A program made the position numbers and the translations under genes. A DNA stretch of 12,547 nucleotides. Origin: Bacillota bacterium (GTDB lineage: Bacteria > Bacillota_A > Clostridia > Acetivibrionales > DUMB01). Below are positions 6,401 through 12,547 of the stretch, piece after piece (position 1 is the first letter of the stretch; each line of letters begins with the position of its first letter). The notes beneath the pieces are model-generated. The model saw nothing but the letters and a program-made list of their open reading frames with translations, searched no databases and was not told where the DNA came from. The stretch covers positions 1 through 12,547 of the forward strand of contig JAMOAC010000329.1 in the NCBI GenBank assembly GCA_023621975.1, given 5' to 3'.

Positions 6401-7693
6401 ATGAGAAGGAAAATTTTAACTGCGATCCTGATAATTGCAACGGCAATCTCCTGCTTGTTGATTCCTCTGCCGGCATATGCAAGCCAAGGGACCGATATTG
6501 TAATCCCGGTAAATGTACCTTATGTTGACAACCTTAATAGTCAGGACGAGGTGGATGTTTTCAGATTCTCAATAACGGAGCCCGGAAGCTTGCAAGTCAG
6601 GTTTGAATTTCACATTGAAGGCAAATACGACGTAGAAATCTTTCTAATAACTACTGATAAAGGTCTGGTTTCACTGCAAAGAATGTCGTATTCCACATAC
6701 GCACAGTCAGTTACAGGAAGATATATCGATGAAGGTTACAAAATCAGGGTTCCGAAAGGAGATTACTGTGTGAAAGTACGTAGAACAGATTTTGGTAACT
6801 ATAGCAGCGAAAATTACATTCTAACCGTTAAGTATACAGCAGAACCTGGTAATGATTATGAGAAGGAATTTAACAATGAAGCGAAAAACGCTACATTAAT
6901 AAGCACTAATGCCCCCTGTACCGGAAACCTCAGTGATAGTGATGATATTGATTATTACTATGTGAAATTGCCCGCACCTGGAAGTTTGCAAATCAAATTT
7001 GAATATTACCCTAGCGGTGAATACAGTGTGGAAGTTTTTGAGTTAGACTCACTGAATAATCTGAGTTCAATACAGAAATCTGACTTTTATTCATCCTCAG
7101 CAACTGTAACCGGAATGTATACCCAACTGGGAAATAAGCTAAGAGTTCCAGCGGGTGATTATTATATTAAAGTTAGCAGACCAGCATTAAGAGATTACTG
7201 CAATGACGATTATGTCCTGACAATTCTTTCAGACGCAAAATTCGCCACTCCTCCGGATACAAGGATTGTTGCTAATCCAAATAAATCAACGGTTCTTGTG
7301 AACGGCGAAAAAATTGCTTTCGATTCTTATAACATTGACGGATATAATTATTTCAAGCTGCGTGACCTGGCCCAGGCCGTAAATGGTACAAACAAGAATT
7401 TTGAAGTTACCTGGGACGGCAAAAGAAATGCAATCTTTTTATATTCAAACAGGCCATATACACCGGTGGGGAATGAACTGAAGACTTCTGACAGGCTTAC
7501 AAGCAAAACTGTTAACCCGACCACATCCTTGATTTACGTTGACGGAAAGGTTGTTACGCTTACGGCCTATAATATTGACGGCAGCAATTACTTCAAGCTC
7601 CGTGATATTGCGAAGCTGTTTGATATCGGAGTAACATGGAACGGGAATACTAAAACTATTGAAATAAATACATACATGCCATATGTTGAGTAA
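6401..7693 (+). CDS. Secreted protein with two PPC-like sandwiches and copper-amine-oxidase-like stalk domains
   Basis: A 430-residue exported protein of unknown function. I chose the ATG at 6401 because AAAGGGG (6386-6392) sits 8 bases before it; an in-frame ATG at 6383 lacks any ribosome binding site. Residues 1-27 are a signal peptide (MRRKILTA, hydrophobic core, cleavage after AYA). Two tandem beta-sandwich repeats follow, about 35-145 and 170-278, sharing PGSLQ[VI][RK]FE, [YV]DVEIF/YSVEVF, VTG-Y, the RVP-GDY motif and YILT/YVLT; they resemble bacterial pre-peptidase C-terminal (PPC) domains. The C-terminal third contains two copies of YNIDG-NYFKLRD (310-322 and 390-402), the hallmark of copper-amine-oxidase N-terminal-like 'stalk' domains. 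No catalytic domain is visible, so a binding or surface-scaffold role is likely. It is followed by a separate promoter. Confidence 0.85.
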   Translation: MRRKILTAILIIATAISCLLIPLPAYASQGTDIVIPVNVPYVDNLNSQDEVDVFRFSITEPGSLQVRFEFHIEGKYDVEIFLITTDKGLVSLQRMSYSTYAQSVTGRYIDEGYKIRVPKGDYCVKVRRTDFGNYSSENYILTVKYTAEPGNDYEKEFNNEAKNATLISTNAPCTGNLSDSDDIDYYYVKLPAPGSLQIKFEYYPSGEYSVEVFELDSLNNLSSIQKSDFYSSSATVTGMYTQLGNKLRVPAGDYYIKVSRPALRDYCNDDYVLTILSDAKFATPPDTRIVANPNKSTVLVNGEKIAFDSYNIDGYNYFKLRDLAQAVNGTNKNFEVTWDGKRNAIFLYSNRPYTPVGNELKTSDRLTSKTVNPTTSLIYVDGKVVTLTAYNIDGSNYFKLRDIAKLFDIGVTWNGNTKTIEINTYMPYVE

Positions 7694-7708
7694 TGAAATG
7701 TATAAGTA

Positions 7709-7737
7709 TTGACAACAAAACCTTATTATACTAAGAT
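7709..7737 (+). promoter_or_regulatory. Promoter of the TPP riboswitch / thiT transcript
   Basis: A consensus TTGACA at 7709-7714 is followed after exactly 17 bases by TAAGAT at 7732-7737 (4 of 6). The predicted start near 7744 lies just before the riboswitch aptamer. Confidence 0.65.
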
Positions 7738-7757
7738 AAAAAGTACAAGTTAATAAA

Positions 7758-7852
7758 TAAACTGGGGAGCTGAAGGAATTCGGCTGAGAGGGAACTGGTA
7801 CCGTTCCGACCCATTGAACCTGAACTGGGTAATGCTAGCGAAGGGAGAGATT
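7758..7852 (+). ncRNA. TPP riboswitch (THI element)
   Basis: The aptamer is recognised by its conserved blocks in order: ACTGGGGAGC (7761-7770), GGCTGAGAGG (7782-7791, with CTGAGA at 7784-7789), the variable arm with paired GGAAC/GTTCC (7791-7795 and 7803-7807), GACCC, TTGAACCTGAACTGGGTAAT split as ACCTGA (7818-7823) and GGGTAATGCTAGCG (7827-7840), and AAGGGA (7841-7846). It senses thiamine pyrophosphate. Together with the terminator at 7880-7910 it should switch off thiT when TPP is plentiful. Confidence 0.95.
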
Positions 7853-7879
7853 ATAAGGTACGTTTGTTGATTGCATCAG

Positions 7880-7912
7880 CCCTTTATCCTGTTCAGGATA
7901 AAGGGTTTATTT
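7880..7912 (+). terminator. Expression-platform terminator of the TPP riboswitch
   Basis: CCCTTTATCCT (7880-7890) pairs perfectly with AGGATAAAGGG (7895-7905) around a GTTC loop, followed by TTTATTTAT. It lies about 30 bases after the aptamer, where a TPP-controlled terminator is expected. Confidence 0.8.
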
Positions 7913-8020
7913 ATGCACATGTGCAGATGATGATAACAAGTCACACGTACACCCCTTGCGATATACAGCTCCGTTCAGTTTATTTCAATGCTAAACTATT
8001 TATAAAAAGGGGAATGTATT

Positions 8021-8680
8021 ATGTTTGAGGGTTTCAAAGTTGTAATTTATGAAAACATTTCAAAGCTGTTCAGTCCAAAGCCTCTTGCCACGATTGTAGC
8101 AGTATTGTTGCTTGTCGCCATTTTCGCAATTATTAGCAGGAAAACCGCATACAACACAAAAACATTGGCATATGGAGCTATGGCGATATCAGCAGCATTT
8201 ATTCTGTCTTTTATTAAAATAGTGGAATTTCCTAACGGCGGTTCAATAACCGTTGCAAGCATGCTTCCGATATTCATTTATGCGTATATTGCCGGCCCGA
8301 GAGCGGGAATCCTTGCAGGGCTATGTTACGGGATACTTCAGTATATTCAGGAACCTTATTTTGTCCACTGGGCCCAGCTATTGCTTGACTACCCAATAGC
8401 CTTTGCTTTTCTGGGGACTGCAGGACTTTTCAGGGACAAACAATGGCTTGGGGCTTTTGTTGGAAGCATGGGAAGGTTTTTGTGTCATTTTCTTTCAGGA
8501 GTTGTCTTCTTCTCAGAATATGCAGGAGAACAAAATGTTTTCCTATATTCATTCAGCTATAACATATCCTATATACTTCCTGACTTAATAATCTGCCTGG
8601 CGATCTTATTGCTGCCGAGTGTAAAGAGTGCAATAAAAAGGCTGCAGACTGCAGGGTTAAATGCAGGCAAGGCAGCGTGA
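8021..8680 (+). CDS. thiT: ThiT family ECF transporter S component (thiamine)
   Basis: A 219-residue membrane protein that binds thiamine and delivers it through a shared ECF energizing module. Six hydrophobic segments are visible at about 22-40, 48-66, 78-110, 116-137, 143-165 and 178-199. Family marks are GGSITVASMLPIFIYAY, split here as GGSITVAS (73-80) and MLPIFIYAY (81-89), then GPRAGILAGLCYGILQYI (92-109), and H116-WAQLLLDYPIAF (116-128). In the last helical hairpin, Y180 and N181 lie where the known ThiT structure places thiamine-binding residues. The N-terminus is slightly longer than in lactococcal ThiT. The start has GGGG at 8009-8012 with 8-base spacing. Control by the upstream TPP riboswitch supports the assignment strongly. 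CCCCTT at 7952-7957 could also pair with this ribosome binding site. Confidence 0.95.
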   Translation: MFEGFKVVIYENISKLFSPKPLATIVAVLLLVAIFAIISRKTAYNTKTLAYGAMAISAAFILSFIKIVEFPNGGSITVASMLPIFIYAYIAGPRAGILAGLCYGILQYIQEPYFVHWAQLLLDYPIAFAFLGTAGLFRDKQWLGAFVGSMGRFLCHFLSGVVFFSEYAGEQNVFLYSFSYNISYILPDLIICLAILLLPSVKSAIKRLQTAGLNAGKAA

Positions 8681-8690
8681 TTATTTAGTT

Positions 8691-8802
8691 TAGGTGGCAG
8701 TGGACGAGATGAAAGGGTTAGCGAAGTGGCAGGAGACGAGGTGACAGGCGTGAGAGGGGACAGTTCCTTGTTACTAAATGTGACAAGGAACTGCCCCATG
8801 TC
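8691..8802. repeat. REP-like hairpin element between convergent genes
   Basis: Bases 8756-8774 pair with 8780-8797 over 18-19 positions with one bulged base and a TAAAT loop (arm core GGGGACAGTTCC against GGAACTGCCCC). The words GACAGTTCC and GTGACA match the element at 3340-3489. In front of it is an imperfect 18-base direct repeat with a 32-base period, GTGGCAGTGGACGAGATG (8694-8711) and GTGGCAGGAGACGAGGTG (8726-8743). It separates thiT from a convergent gene and may act as a terminator for both, though it has no clear U tract. Confidence 0.6.
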
Positions 8803-8825
8803 AACATCATCCCATACACCTGTAC

Positions 8826-10229
8826 TTACCCGTTTTTCTTGTGGATTCTCTCAAGTATTTTTCTTGCTACATGGACGCCGCTGGCACCTGCCTGGGAAAG
8901 GCCCCGGGTTATTCCCGCGCCGTCTCCGATAGCAAACATGTTTTTCAGTTTTGTTTCCAATTCGCTCGTAAGTTCAAGCCGTGCGCTGTAGAACTTTACT
9001 TCCACACCGTACAGCAATGTATCGTAATTGGCAGTACCCGGTGCAATTTTGTCCAGCGCATATATCATTTCAATTATATTGTCAAGATGTCTCTTGGTGA
9101 GAACCAGGCTGAGGTCACCCGGTGTAGCTTTCAAAGTAGGTTTTGTAAAGCTCTGGCTTAACCTGTGCTCATTTGTCCTTACGCCCCTTATAAGGTCACC
9201 GAACCTTTGAACAAGTACGCCTCCGCCAAGCATATTGGAGAGGGAAGCGATGCTTTTTCCATACTTATAAGGCTCGTTAAAAGGCTGTGTAAACCTGTTG
9301 CTTACCAGCAGTGCAAAGTTGGTATTGTTGCTCCTTAACTTGGGGTCGGTATAGCTGTGCCCGTTAACAGTTATTATTCCGTCCACATTTTCCGAAACTA
9401 CATAGCCGTAAGGGTTCATGCAGAATGTCCTGACAATATCCCCGTACTGCTTCGTTCTATATAAAAGTTTTGATTCATATACGACATTTGTGATGTGTTC
9501 AAATACTTTCGCAGGAAGTTCCACCCTTACGCCAATGTCCACTTGATTGTTTATGAGCTTGAGGCCAAGCATTTTGCACTGGTGTGAAAACCATTCAGCG
9601 CCTGACCTGCCCGGAGCAACGATCAGGTAATCACATTCCACGTATTTTTCATTGCCCAAATCGAGCCTGTAACAGGGATCGACAGGTATAATGCGTTTTA
9701 CCTCGGTGTTGCAGAATATGTCAACATTCTTTTTAAGGTGATCATACAGCCTTTTTAATATATTAAGGTTGTTTTCGGTTCCAAGGTGCTTTACTTCTGC
9801 TTTTAATAGGTGAAGATCATTTTCCAGGGCTTTTTTCTCAATTTCAGCAGCCTCTTTCGTATAAGCGGAGTGTTTTTCGGTGGTGGCTCCGAAAGCCATG
9901 TATACCCTGTCCACATAATATAGAAGCTCCATTACTTCTTCGTCGGGTATATAATCATTTAACCATCCGCCGAATTCTGTTGTCAGGTTAAATTTTCCAT
10001 CAGAGAATGCTCCAGCTCCGCCAAAGCCCCTCATGATACTGCAGGTTTCGCATTTAATGCAATCCCTGTTTTTTAACTTTATTGCAGGACAATCCCTGTG
10101 ATATATGTCATTGCCCTGATCAAACATTACTATTCTCAAAGACGGGTCTTCTTTGCTCAATTCGTATCCTGCAAAGATACCTGAAATACCGCAGCCTATT
10201 ATTGCAATATCGTATTTTTGAATTTTCAT
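8826..10229 (-). CDS. FAD-dependent oxidoreductase of the COG2509 type
   Basis: A 467-residue cytoplasmic flavoprotein of uncertain substrate. It begins with a Rossmann dinucleotide fold, Y6-DIAIIG-C-G-ISG (G12, G14, G17), and closes with the C-terminal FAD motif MFAIGDGAGITRGLSQAGASG (431-451 region). Between them is a cysteine cluster, C47 followed by C57-IKC-ETC (C57, C60, C63), next to GGAGAFSDGK (70-79), the signature of this uncharacterised dehydrogenase family; the cysteines could bind a metal or FeS centre or form disulfides. I chose ATG at 10229 because AAAGAGGTG lies 6 bases upstream on the minus strand; a GTG at 10283 in frame has no ribosome binding site and adds an unrelated 18 residues. 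It has its own promoter and lies downstream of the broken DUF255 gene in the same direction. Confidence 0.88.
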   Translation of the reverse strand: MKIQKYDIAIIGCGISGIFAGYELSKEDPSLRIVMFDQGNDIYHRDCPAIKLKNRDCIKCETCSIMRGFGGAGAFSDGKFNLTTEFGGWLNDYIPDEEVMELLYYVDRVYMAFGATTEKHSAYTKEAAEIEKKALENDLHLLKAEVKHLGTENNLNILKRLYDHLKKNVDIFCNTEVKRIIPVDPCYRLDLGNEKYVECDYLIVAPGRSGAEWFSHQCKMLGLKLINNQVDIGVRVELPAKVFEHITNVVYESKLLYRTKQYGDIVRTFCMNPYGYVVSENVDGIITVNGHSYTDPKLRSNNTNFALLVSNRFTQPFNEPYKYGKSIASLSNMLGGGVLVQRFGDLIRGVRTNEHRLSQSFTKPTLKATPGDLSLVLTKRHLDNIIEMIYALDKIAPGTANYDTLLYGVEVKFYSARLELTSELETKLKNMFAIGDGAGITRGLSQAGASGVHVARKILERIHKKNG

Positions 10230-10283
10230 TTGCAGCACCTCTTTGGATTTTGCTAAAATGACGCCAGTTTGAATCTTGCTCAC

Positions 10284-10330
10284 CTGAAACCAGTTAAAAT
10301 TTTACTTGTCTGAAACTCGTCTGAAACCAG
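10284..10330. repeat. Repeated CTGAAAC words just after the promoter
   Basis: CTGAAACCAG occurs at 10284-10293 and 10321-10330, and a third CTGAAAC at 10310-10316. GTCTGAAAC is directly repeated at 10308-10316 and 10319-10327, an 11-base period close to one helical turn. This arrangement immediately downstream of the predicted transcription start suggests an operator for an unknown regulator. Confidence 0.4.
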
Positions 10331-10334
10331 ATTA

Positions 10335-10363
10335 ATTATACCAGTGAAAAAAAAACTAAACAA
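10335..10363 (-). promoter_or_regulatory. Promoter of the FAD oxidoreductase gene
   Basis: On the minus strand TTGTTT (complement of 10358-10363) and a consensus TATAAT (complement of 10335-10340) are exactly 17 bases apart, with an extended TGG before the -10. The spacer contains nine T in a row. Transcription would start near 10328, about 100 bases before the chosen start codon. Confidence 0.65.
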
Positions 10364-10382
10364 CATTTTCGTCCTGTTTCAA

Positions 10383-12251
10383 TTACATGTTTTCATACAG
10401 CATTTTGCTGAGTGATTCACTGTCATATACAGGTGCTTGGCACGAATAGTTTTCACATAAATACGCAGCTGCTCCTTTTTCAGGCCTTTTATAGCTCTCA
10501 ACAAACGGAGCAATCTTCGTTATGCCCTCTAAATCATCTGTATTTAACAAAACGGTGGTAAAAGGATTGAATTTGCTTCTTATCACACCGATCATTGAGA
10601 GGGCTTCGTTATTGCATGAACTGCTGCCAGTTATTACTATTTCTTTTGAGGAGGAACGGGCGAATAAAAGGGCGCAAAGCATAAATGCATGTCCCATCGG
10701 ATTGCCGGTTATGCTGCTGCTGAACACCCTGAACTGCCTGTCGGCGAGTTCTTCCAACCTGCTTTGCCCGGTCAGCCTTGCTAGCCTGAAAAAATTCATT
10801 GTAGCAACGGAGTTTCCTGAAGGCATTGCTCCGTCATATGCTTCCTTTGGCCTGGCTATAAGCTGTTCGCTGTCATTGCCGTAGAGATACAGGCCTCCGT
10901 GCTCATTGTCAAGGAACAGTTCAATCATGCTCTCATTGAATTGCAGCGCTTTTTCAAGATATTCAGGTTTAAAAGTGGTATTGTACAGTTCAATAAGGCC
11001 CCATACCAGGAAAGCGTAATCATCCAAATAAGCCGGGAAGGCTGCTTCACCGTCCCTGTACCTGGCCAGAAGCCTTCCGTCGCCTGGACGGACAAGTTTT
11101 TCAAGTATAAACTGCAGAGCTTTTTCAGCGGCCGTTGTGTATTGCTGGTTTCCAAGAATCCTGCCGCCGATGGAAAGCGCAGCAATCATTAGTCCGTTCC
11201 ATGCCGTAAGTATTTTATCGTCCTTGTACGGGTGTACCCTGTTTTCCCGGTGGAGGAACAGTTTGTTTCGGCATTTTTCTATAAAATCAGCATCTTCATC
11301 GGCTATATCAACACCGATGAGGTTAGGTATATTTTTGCCTTCAAAATTTCCTTTCTCGGTGATGTTGTAATACCTGCAGAACCTTGTTCCTGCTTCTTCA
11401 CCAAGTACGTTCCTGACTTCCGACGGAGTCCATAGGTAGAATTTACCTTCGACACCTTCAGAGTCTGCATCTTCAGCAGAATAAAATGCACCTTTCGGTG
11501 ATGTCATGTCCCTGAGAACATAGGCAAATATTTTATGAGCCGTCTCCGCGAATATTTTTTTACCGGTGGCCTGGTATGCTTCAGTATATGCAATTGCAAG
11601 GAGAGCATTATCGTAAAGCATTTTTTCGAAGTGGGGCACAAGCCATTTTCTGTCGGTTGAATAGCGGCTGAAACCAAAACCGATGTGGTCGAATATGCCT
11701 CCCCTGTACATTGAATCAAGTGTCTTTTCCACCATCTCAAGGGCATAATCTTCACCTGTTGCATACCAATAACGCAGCAGGAAGTATAAATTATGGGGTG
11801 TAGGGAATTTGGGTGCATCTCCAAAACCGCCGTATATGCTGTCAAATGTGTACCTGAATTCTGCAAAAGCATCATGTATAAGATCCTCAGGGATATCTTC
11901 CTCCTGAACATAATGGAATTCATTAAATATGCCTGCAATTCTGTCTCCGGAAGATATGAGCTCATCCCTGCGGTTGTTCCACAAAACAACTATTTTATTG
12001 AGAAGGCTTTTGAGCCCGATCATGCCCATGCGGTCTTCTTTTGGGAAGTATGTGCCTGCAAAAAAAGGCTTTTTGTCGGGAGTGAGAAATACGGTAAGAG
12101 GCCATCCCCCGTGTCCGGTCAACGCCTGGCATACTGTCATGTAAATGCTGTCTATGTCGGGACGTTCTTCCCGGTCAACTTTAACTGATATAAAATGTTT
12201 ATTTAAAATAGAGGCAATTTCTTCATCCTCGAAAGATTCCCGTTCCATCAC
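10383..12251 (-). CDS. DUF255 / YyaL-type thioredoxin-domain protein, main part of an interrupted gene
   Basis: This 622-residue reading frame is about nine tenths of a DUF255 (YyaL, SSP411-like) protein. Starting at the in-frame GTG at 12251, it carries the rest of the thioredoxin-like domain (ESFEDEEIASILNKHF at 5-20, VDREERPDID at 25-34, GGWPLTVFLTPD at 48-59, FAGTYFP at 64-70), then a long alpha/alpha-barrel region with YDNALLAIAYTEAY, AEDADSEGVEGKFYLW and AWNGLMIAALS. It ends with a conserved CENYSC. The active-site codons TCHWCHV lie in the same frame just upstream (12249-12269), but the frame is closed by TAA at 12276-12278. Without the N-terminal segment at 12286-12453 it lacks half of its thioredoxin fold, and no ribosome binding site precedes the GTG, so it is probably not functional as it stands unless the break is bypassed. 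The family's role is poorly known. Confidence 0.85.
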   Translation of the reverse strand: MMERESFEDEEIASILNKHFISVKVDREERPDIDSIYMTVCQALTGHGGWPLTVFLTPDKKPFFAGTYFPKEDRMGMIGLKSLLNKIVVLWNNRRDELISSGDRIAGIFNEFHYVQEEDIPEDLIHDAFAEFRYTFDSIYGGFGDAPKFPTPHNLYFLLRYWYATGEDYALEMVEKTLDSMYRGGIFDHIGFGFSRYSTDRKWLVPHFEKMLYDNALLAIAYTEAYQATGKKIFAETAHKIFAYVLRDMTSPKGAFYSAEDADSEGVEGKFYLWTPSEVRNVLGEEAGTRFCRYYNITEKGNFEGKNIPNLIGVDIADEDADFIEKCRNKLFLHRENRVHPYKDDKILTAWNGLMIAALSIGGRILGNQQYTTAAEKALQFILEKLVRPGDGRLLARYRDGEAAFPAYLDDYAFLVWGLIELYNTTFKPEYLEKALQFNESMIELFLDNEHGGLYLYGNDSEQLIARPKEAYDGAMPSGNSVATMNFFRLARLTGQSRLEELADRQFRVFSSSITGNPMGHAFMLCALLFARSSSKEIVITGSSSCNNEALSMIGVIRSKFNPFTTVLLNTDDLEGITKIAPFVESYKRPEKGAAAYLCENYSCQAPVYDSESLSKMLYENM

Positions 12252-12269
12252 ATGGCACCAGTGGCAGGT

Positions 12270-12288
12270 CGACTGTTAACAGCATTCA
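12270..12288 (-). other. 19-base insertion interrupting the DUF255 active-site region
   Basis: Read on the minus strand, family codons GGG TAC TCG (G-Y-S) are followed by TGAATGCTGTTAACAGTCG and then by ACC TGC CAC TGG TGC CAT (T-C-H-W-C-H). Removing these 19 bases restores an uninterrupted family sequence, SIGYSTCHWCHVMERESF. The insertion ends in TCG, a copy of the codon just before it, so it can also be read as 16 bases plus a 3-base duplication. It contains the palindrome CTGTTAACAG and stop codons in two frames. Confidence 0.85.
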
Positions 12289-12453
12289 CGAGTACCCAAT
12301 AGATAGGAAGACCGGCTTGTCTTCTTTTCGTGCCTTTGAGAATGCCTCGTCACACCATGGATACCAGTTGACCGGGTTGTAGGCATGTTGGAGCAAGTAA
12401 GGCGATTTCTCATGCACTAATCTATTGGGTACTCGCTTCTTGTCAGCTGTCAT
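12286..12453 (-). pseudogene. N-terminal fragment of the DUF255 / YyaL-type gene
   Basis: A 55-codon open frame starting at ATG 12453 with a strong AAAAGGAGG (minus strand, 12461-12469) at 7-base spacing, ending in TGA at 12286-12288. The peptide contains the family N-terminus: [20 protein letters not shown], then [20 protein letters not shown] and VFLSIGYS, stopping one residue before the TCHWCH redox motif. It is too short to be recognised as a gene by itself, but with the frame at 10383-12269 it would make a protein of about 683 residues, the normal family length. An unusual Cys (WCDEAF) replaces the common Gly. The fragment keeps its ribosome binding site, so translation is probably initiated and then stops at the insertion. 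Confidence 0.85.
12289..12435. repeat. Perfect 16-bp inverted repeat inside the DUF255 N-terminal region
   Basis: CGAGTACCCAATAGAT (12289-12304) and ATCTATTGGGTACTCG (12420-12435) are perfect reverse complements, 115 bases apart. Both arms are in-frame coding sequence: RVPNR on the 5' side and SIGYS on the 3' side. The outer end of the left arm touches the 19-base insertion exactly. In mRNA it would form a 16-bp stem whose 3' end is the last sense codon before the stop. Confidence 0.85.
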
Positions 12454-12547
12454 GGCACCACCTCCTTTTTATGCGATATATTGTTAATATACCCAAAAAG
12501 AAAAGCTGCTATGAAAAATATGTAAGCAAAAAGATTATGTATTTATT
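12454..12547 (-). promoter_or_regulatory. Upstream region of the DUF255 gene
   Basis: On the minus strand a weak candidate promoter is TTCATA (complement of 12510-12515) with TATATT (complement of 12486-12491), 18 bases apart. The ribosome binding site AAAAGGAGG is at 12461-12469. Nothing else is recognised before the window ends. Confidence 0.35.

Noticed and set aside
10230..10283. A GTG start adding 18 residues to the FAD oxidoreductase
   Set aside because: The added residues do not belong to the Rossmann fold, there is no ribosome binding site, and the ATG at 10229 has AAAGAGGTG at good spacing.
12286..12453. Reinitiation at the ATG next to the TGA stop (12283-12285) as a rescue of the DUF255 frame
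   Set aside because: That ATG is in the N-terminal frame, which leads to another stop after about 20 codons and not into the downstream domain.
1..12547. CRISPR array, prophage, tRNA or rRNA genes
   Set aside because: No regularly spaced repeats with unique spacers, no phage structural or integrase genes and no tRNA cloverleaf or rRNA motifs were seen.

Overview
The window looks like the chromosome of a low-to-moderate GC, Gram-positive Firmicute of the Clostridia. The evidence is strong AGGAGG-type ribosome binding sites, AT-rich intergenic DNA with sigma-A type promoters, S-layer homology (SLH) domains, copper-amine-oxidase-like 'stalk' domains, ECF transporter S components and a YaaH-like family 18 glycosidase. 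The set would suit an Acetivibrio (Clostridium) thermocellus-like organism, but that is an impression from protein style, not a database match.

Layout, left to right. 1-401: AT-rich, gene-free, with degenerate short repeats, ending in a promoter that carries a CsoR-like operator. 402-641: YruB/NrdH-like glutaredoxin, followed by a long 3' hairpin with a U tract. 977-1393: YjbQ (UPF0047). 1481-3094: secreted GH18 glycosidase with three SLH domains; its ribosome binding site lies in the 3' arm of a GC-rich hairpin. 3095-3604: a strong promoter, a structured RNA of unknown class that ends in an intrinsic terminator, then a REP-like repeat cluster and a 12-bp leader hairpin. 3605-4090: queT. A shared terminator separates queT from a convergent Na/Pi cotransporter with a PhoU domain (4136-5842, minus). 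5843-6400: AT-rich divergent intergenic region with an 18-bp palindrome. 6401-7693: secreted protein with two PPC-like sandwiches and two stalk motifs. 7709-7910: promoter, TPP riboswitch and terminator controlling thiT (8021-8680). 8681-8825: another REP-like hairpin. On the minus strand are a COG2509-type FAD oxidoreductase (8826-10229) and, upstream of it, a DUF255/YyaL-type thioredoxin-fold protein (10383-12453) that is interrupted.

The genes do not form one pathway. The clear regulatory unit is the TPP riboswitch with thiT; queT is a second vitamin-like salvage transporter subunit. The glutaredoxin, the FAD oxidoreductase and the DUF255 protein are redox-related but are not arranged as one operon.

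The most striking observation is in the DUF255 gene. Its N-terminal 55 codons match the family perfectly up to the residues just before the CHWC active site. There a 19-base insertion places a TGA stop and shifts the frame; afterwards the family sequence resumes exactly. The insertion is bracketed by identical TCG codons, and the 3' arm of a perfect 16-bp inverted repeat ends exactly on the first of them. The simplest reading is a recently broken gene, a small footprint insertion or a sequence artefact. The geometry also resembles matched-codon translational bypassing, so it deserves a direct test.
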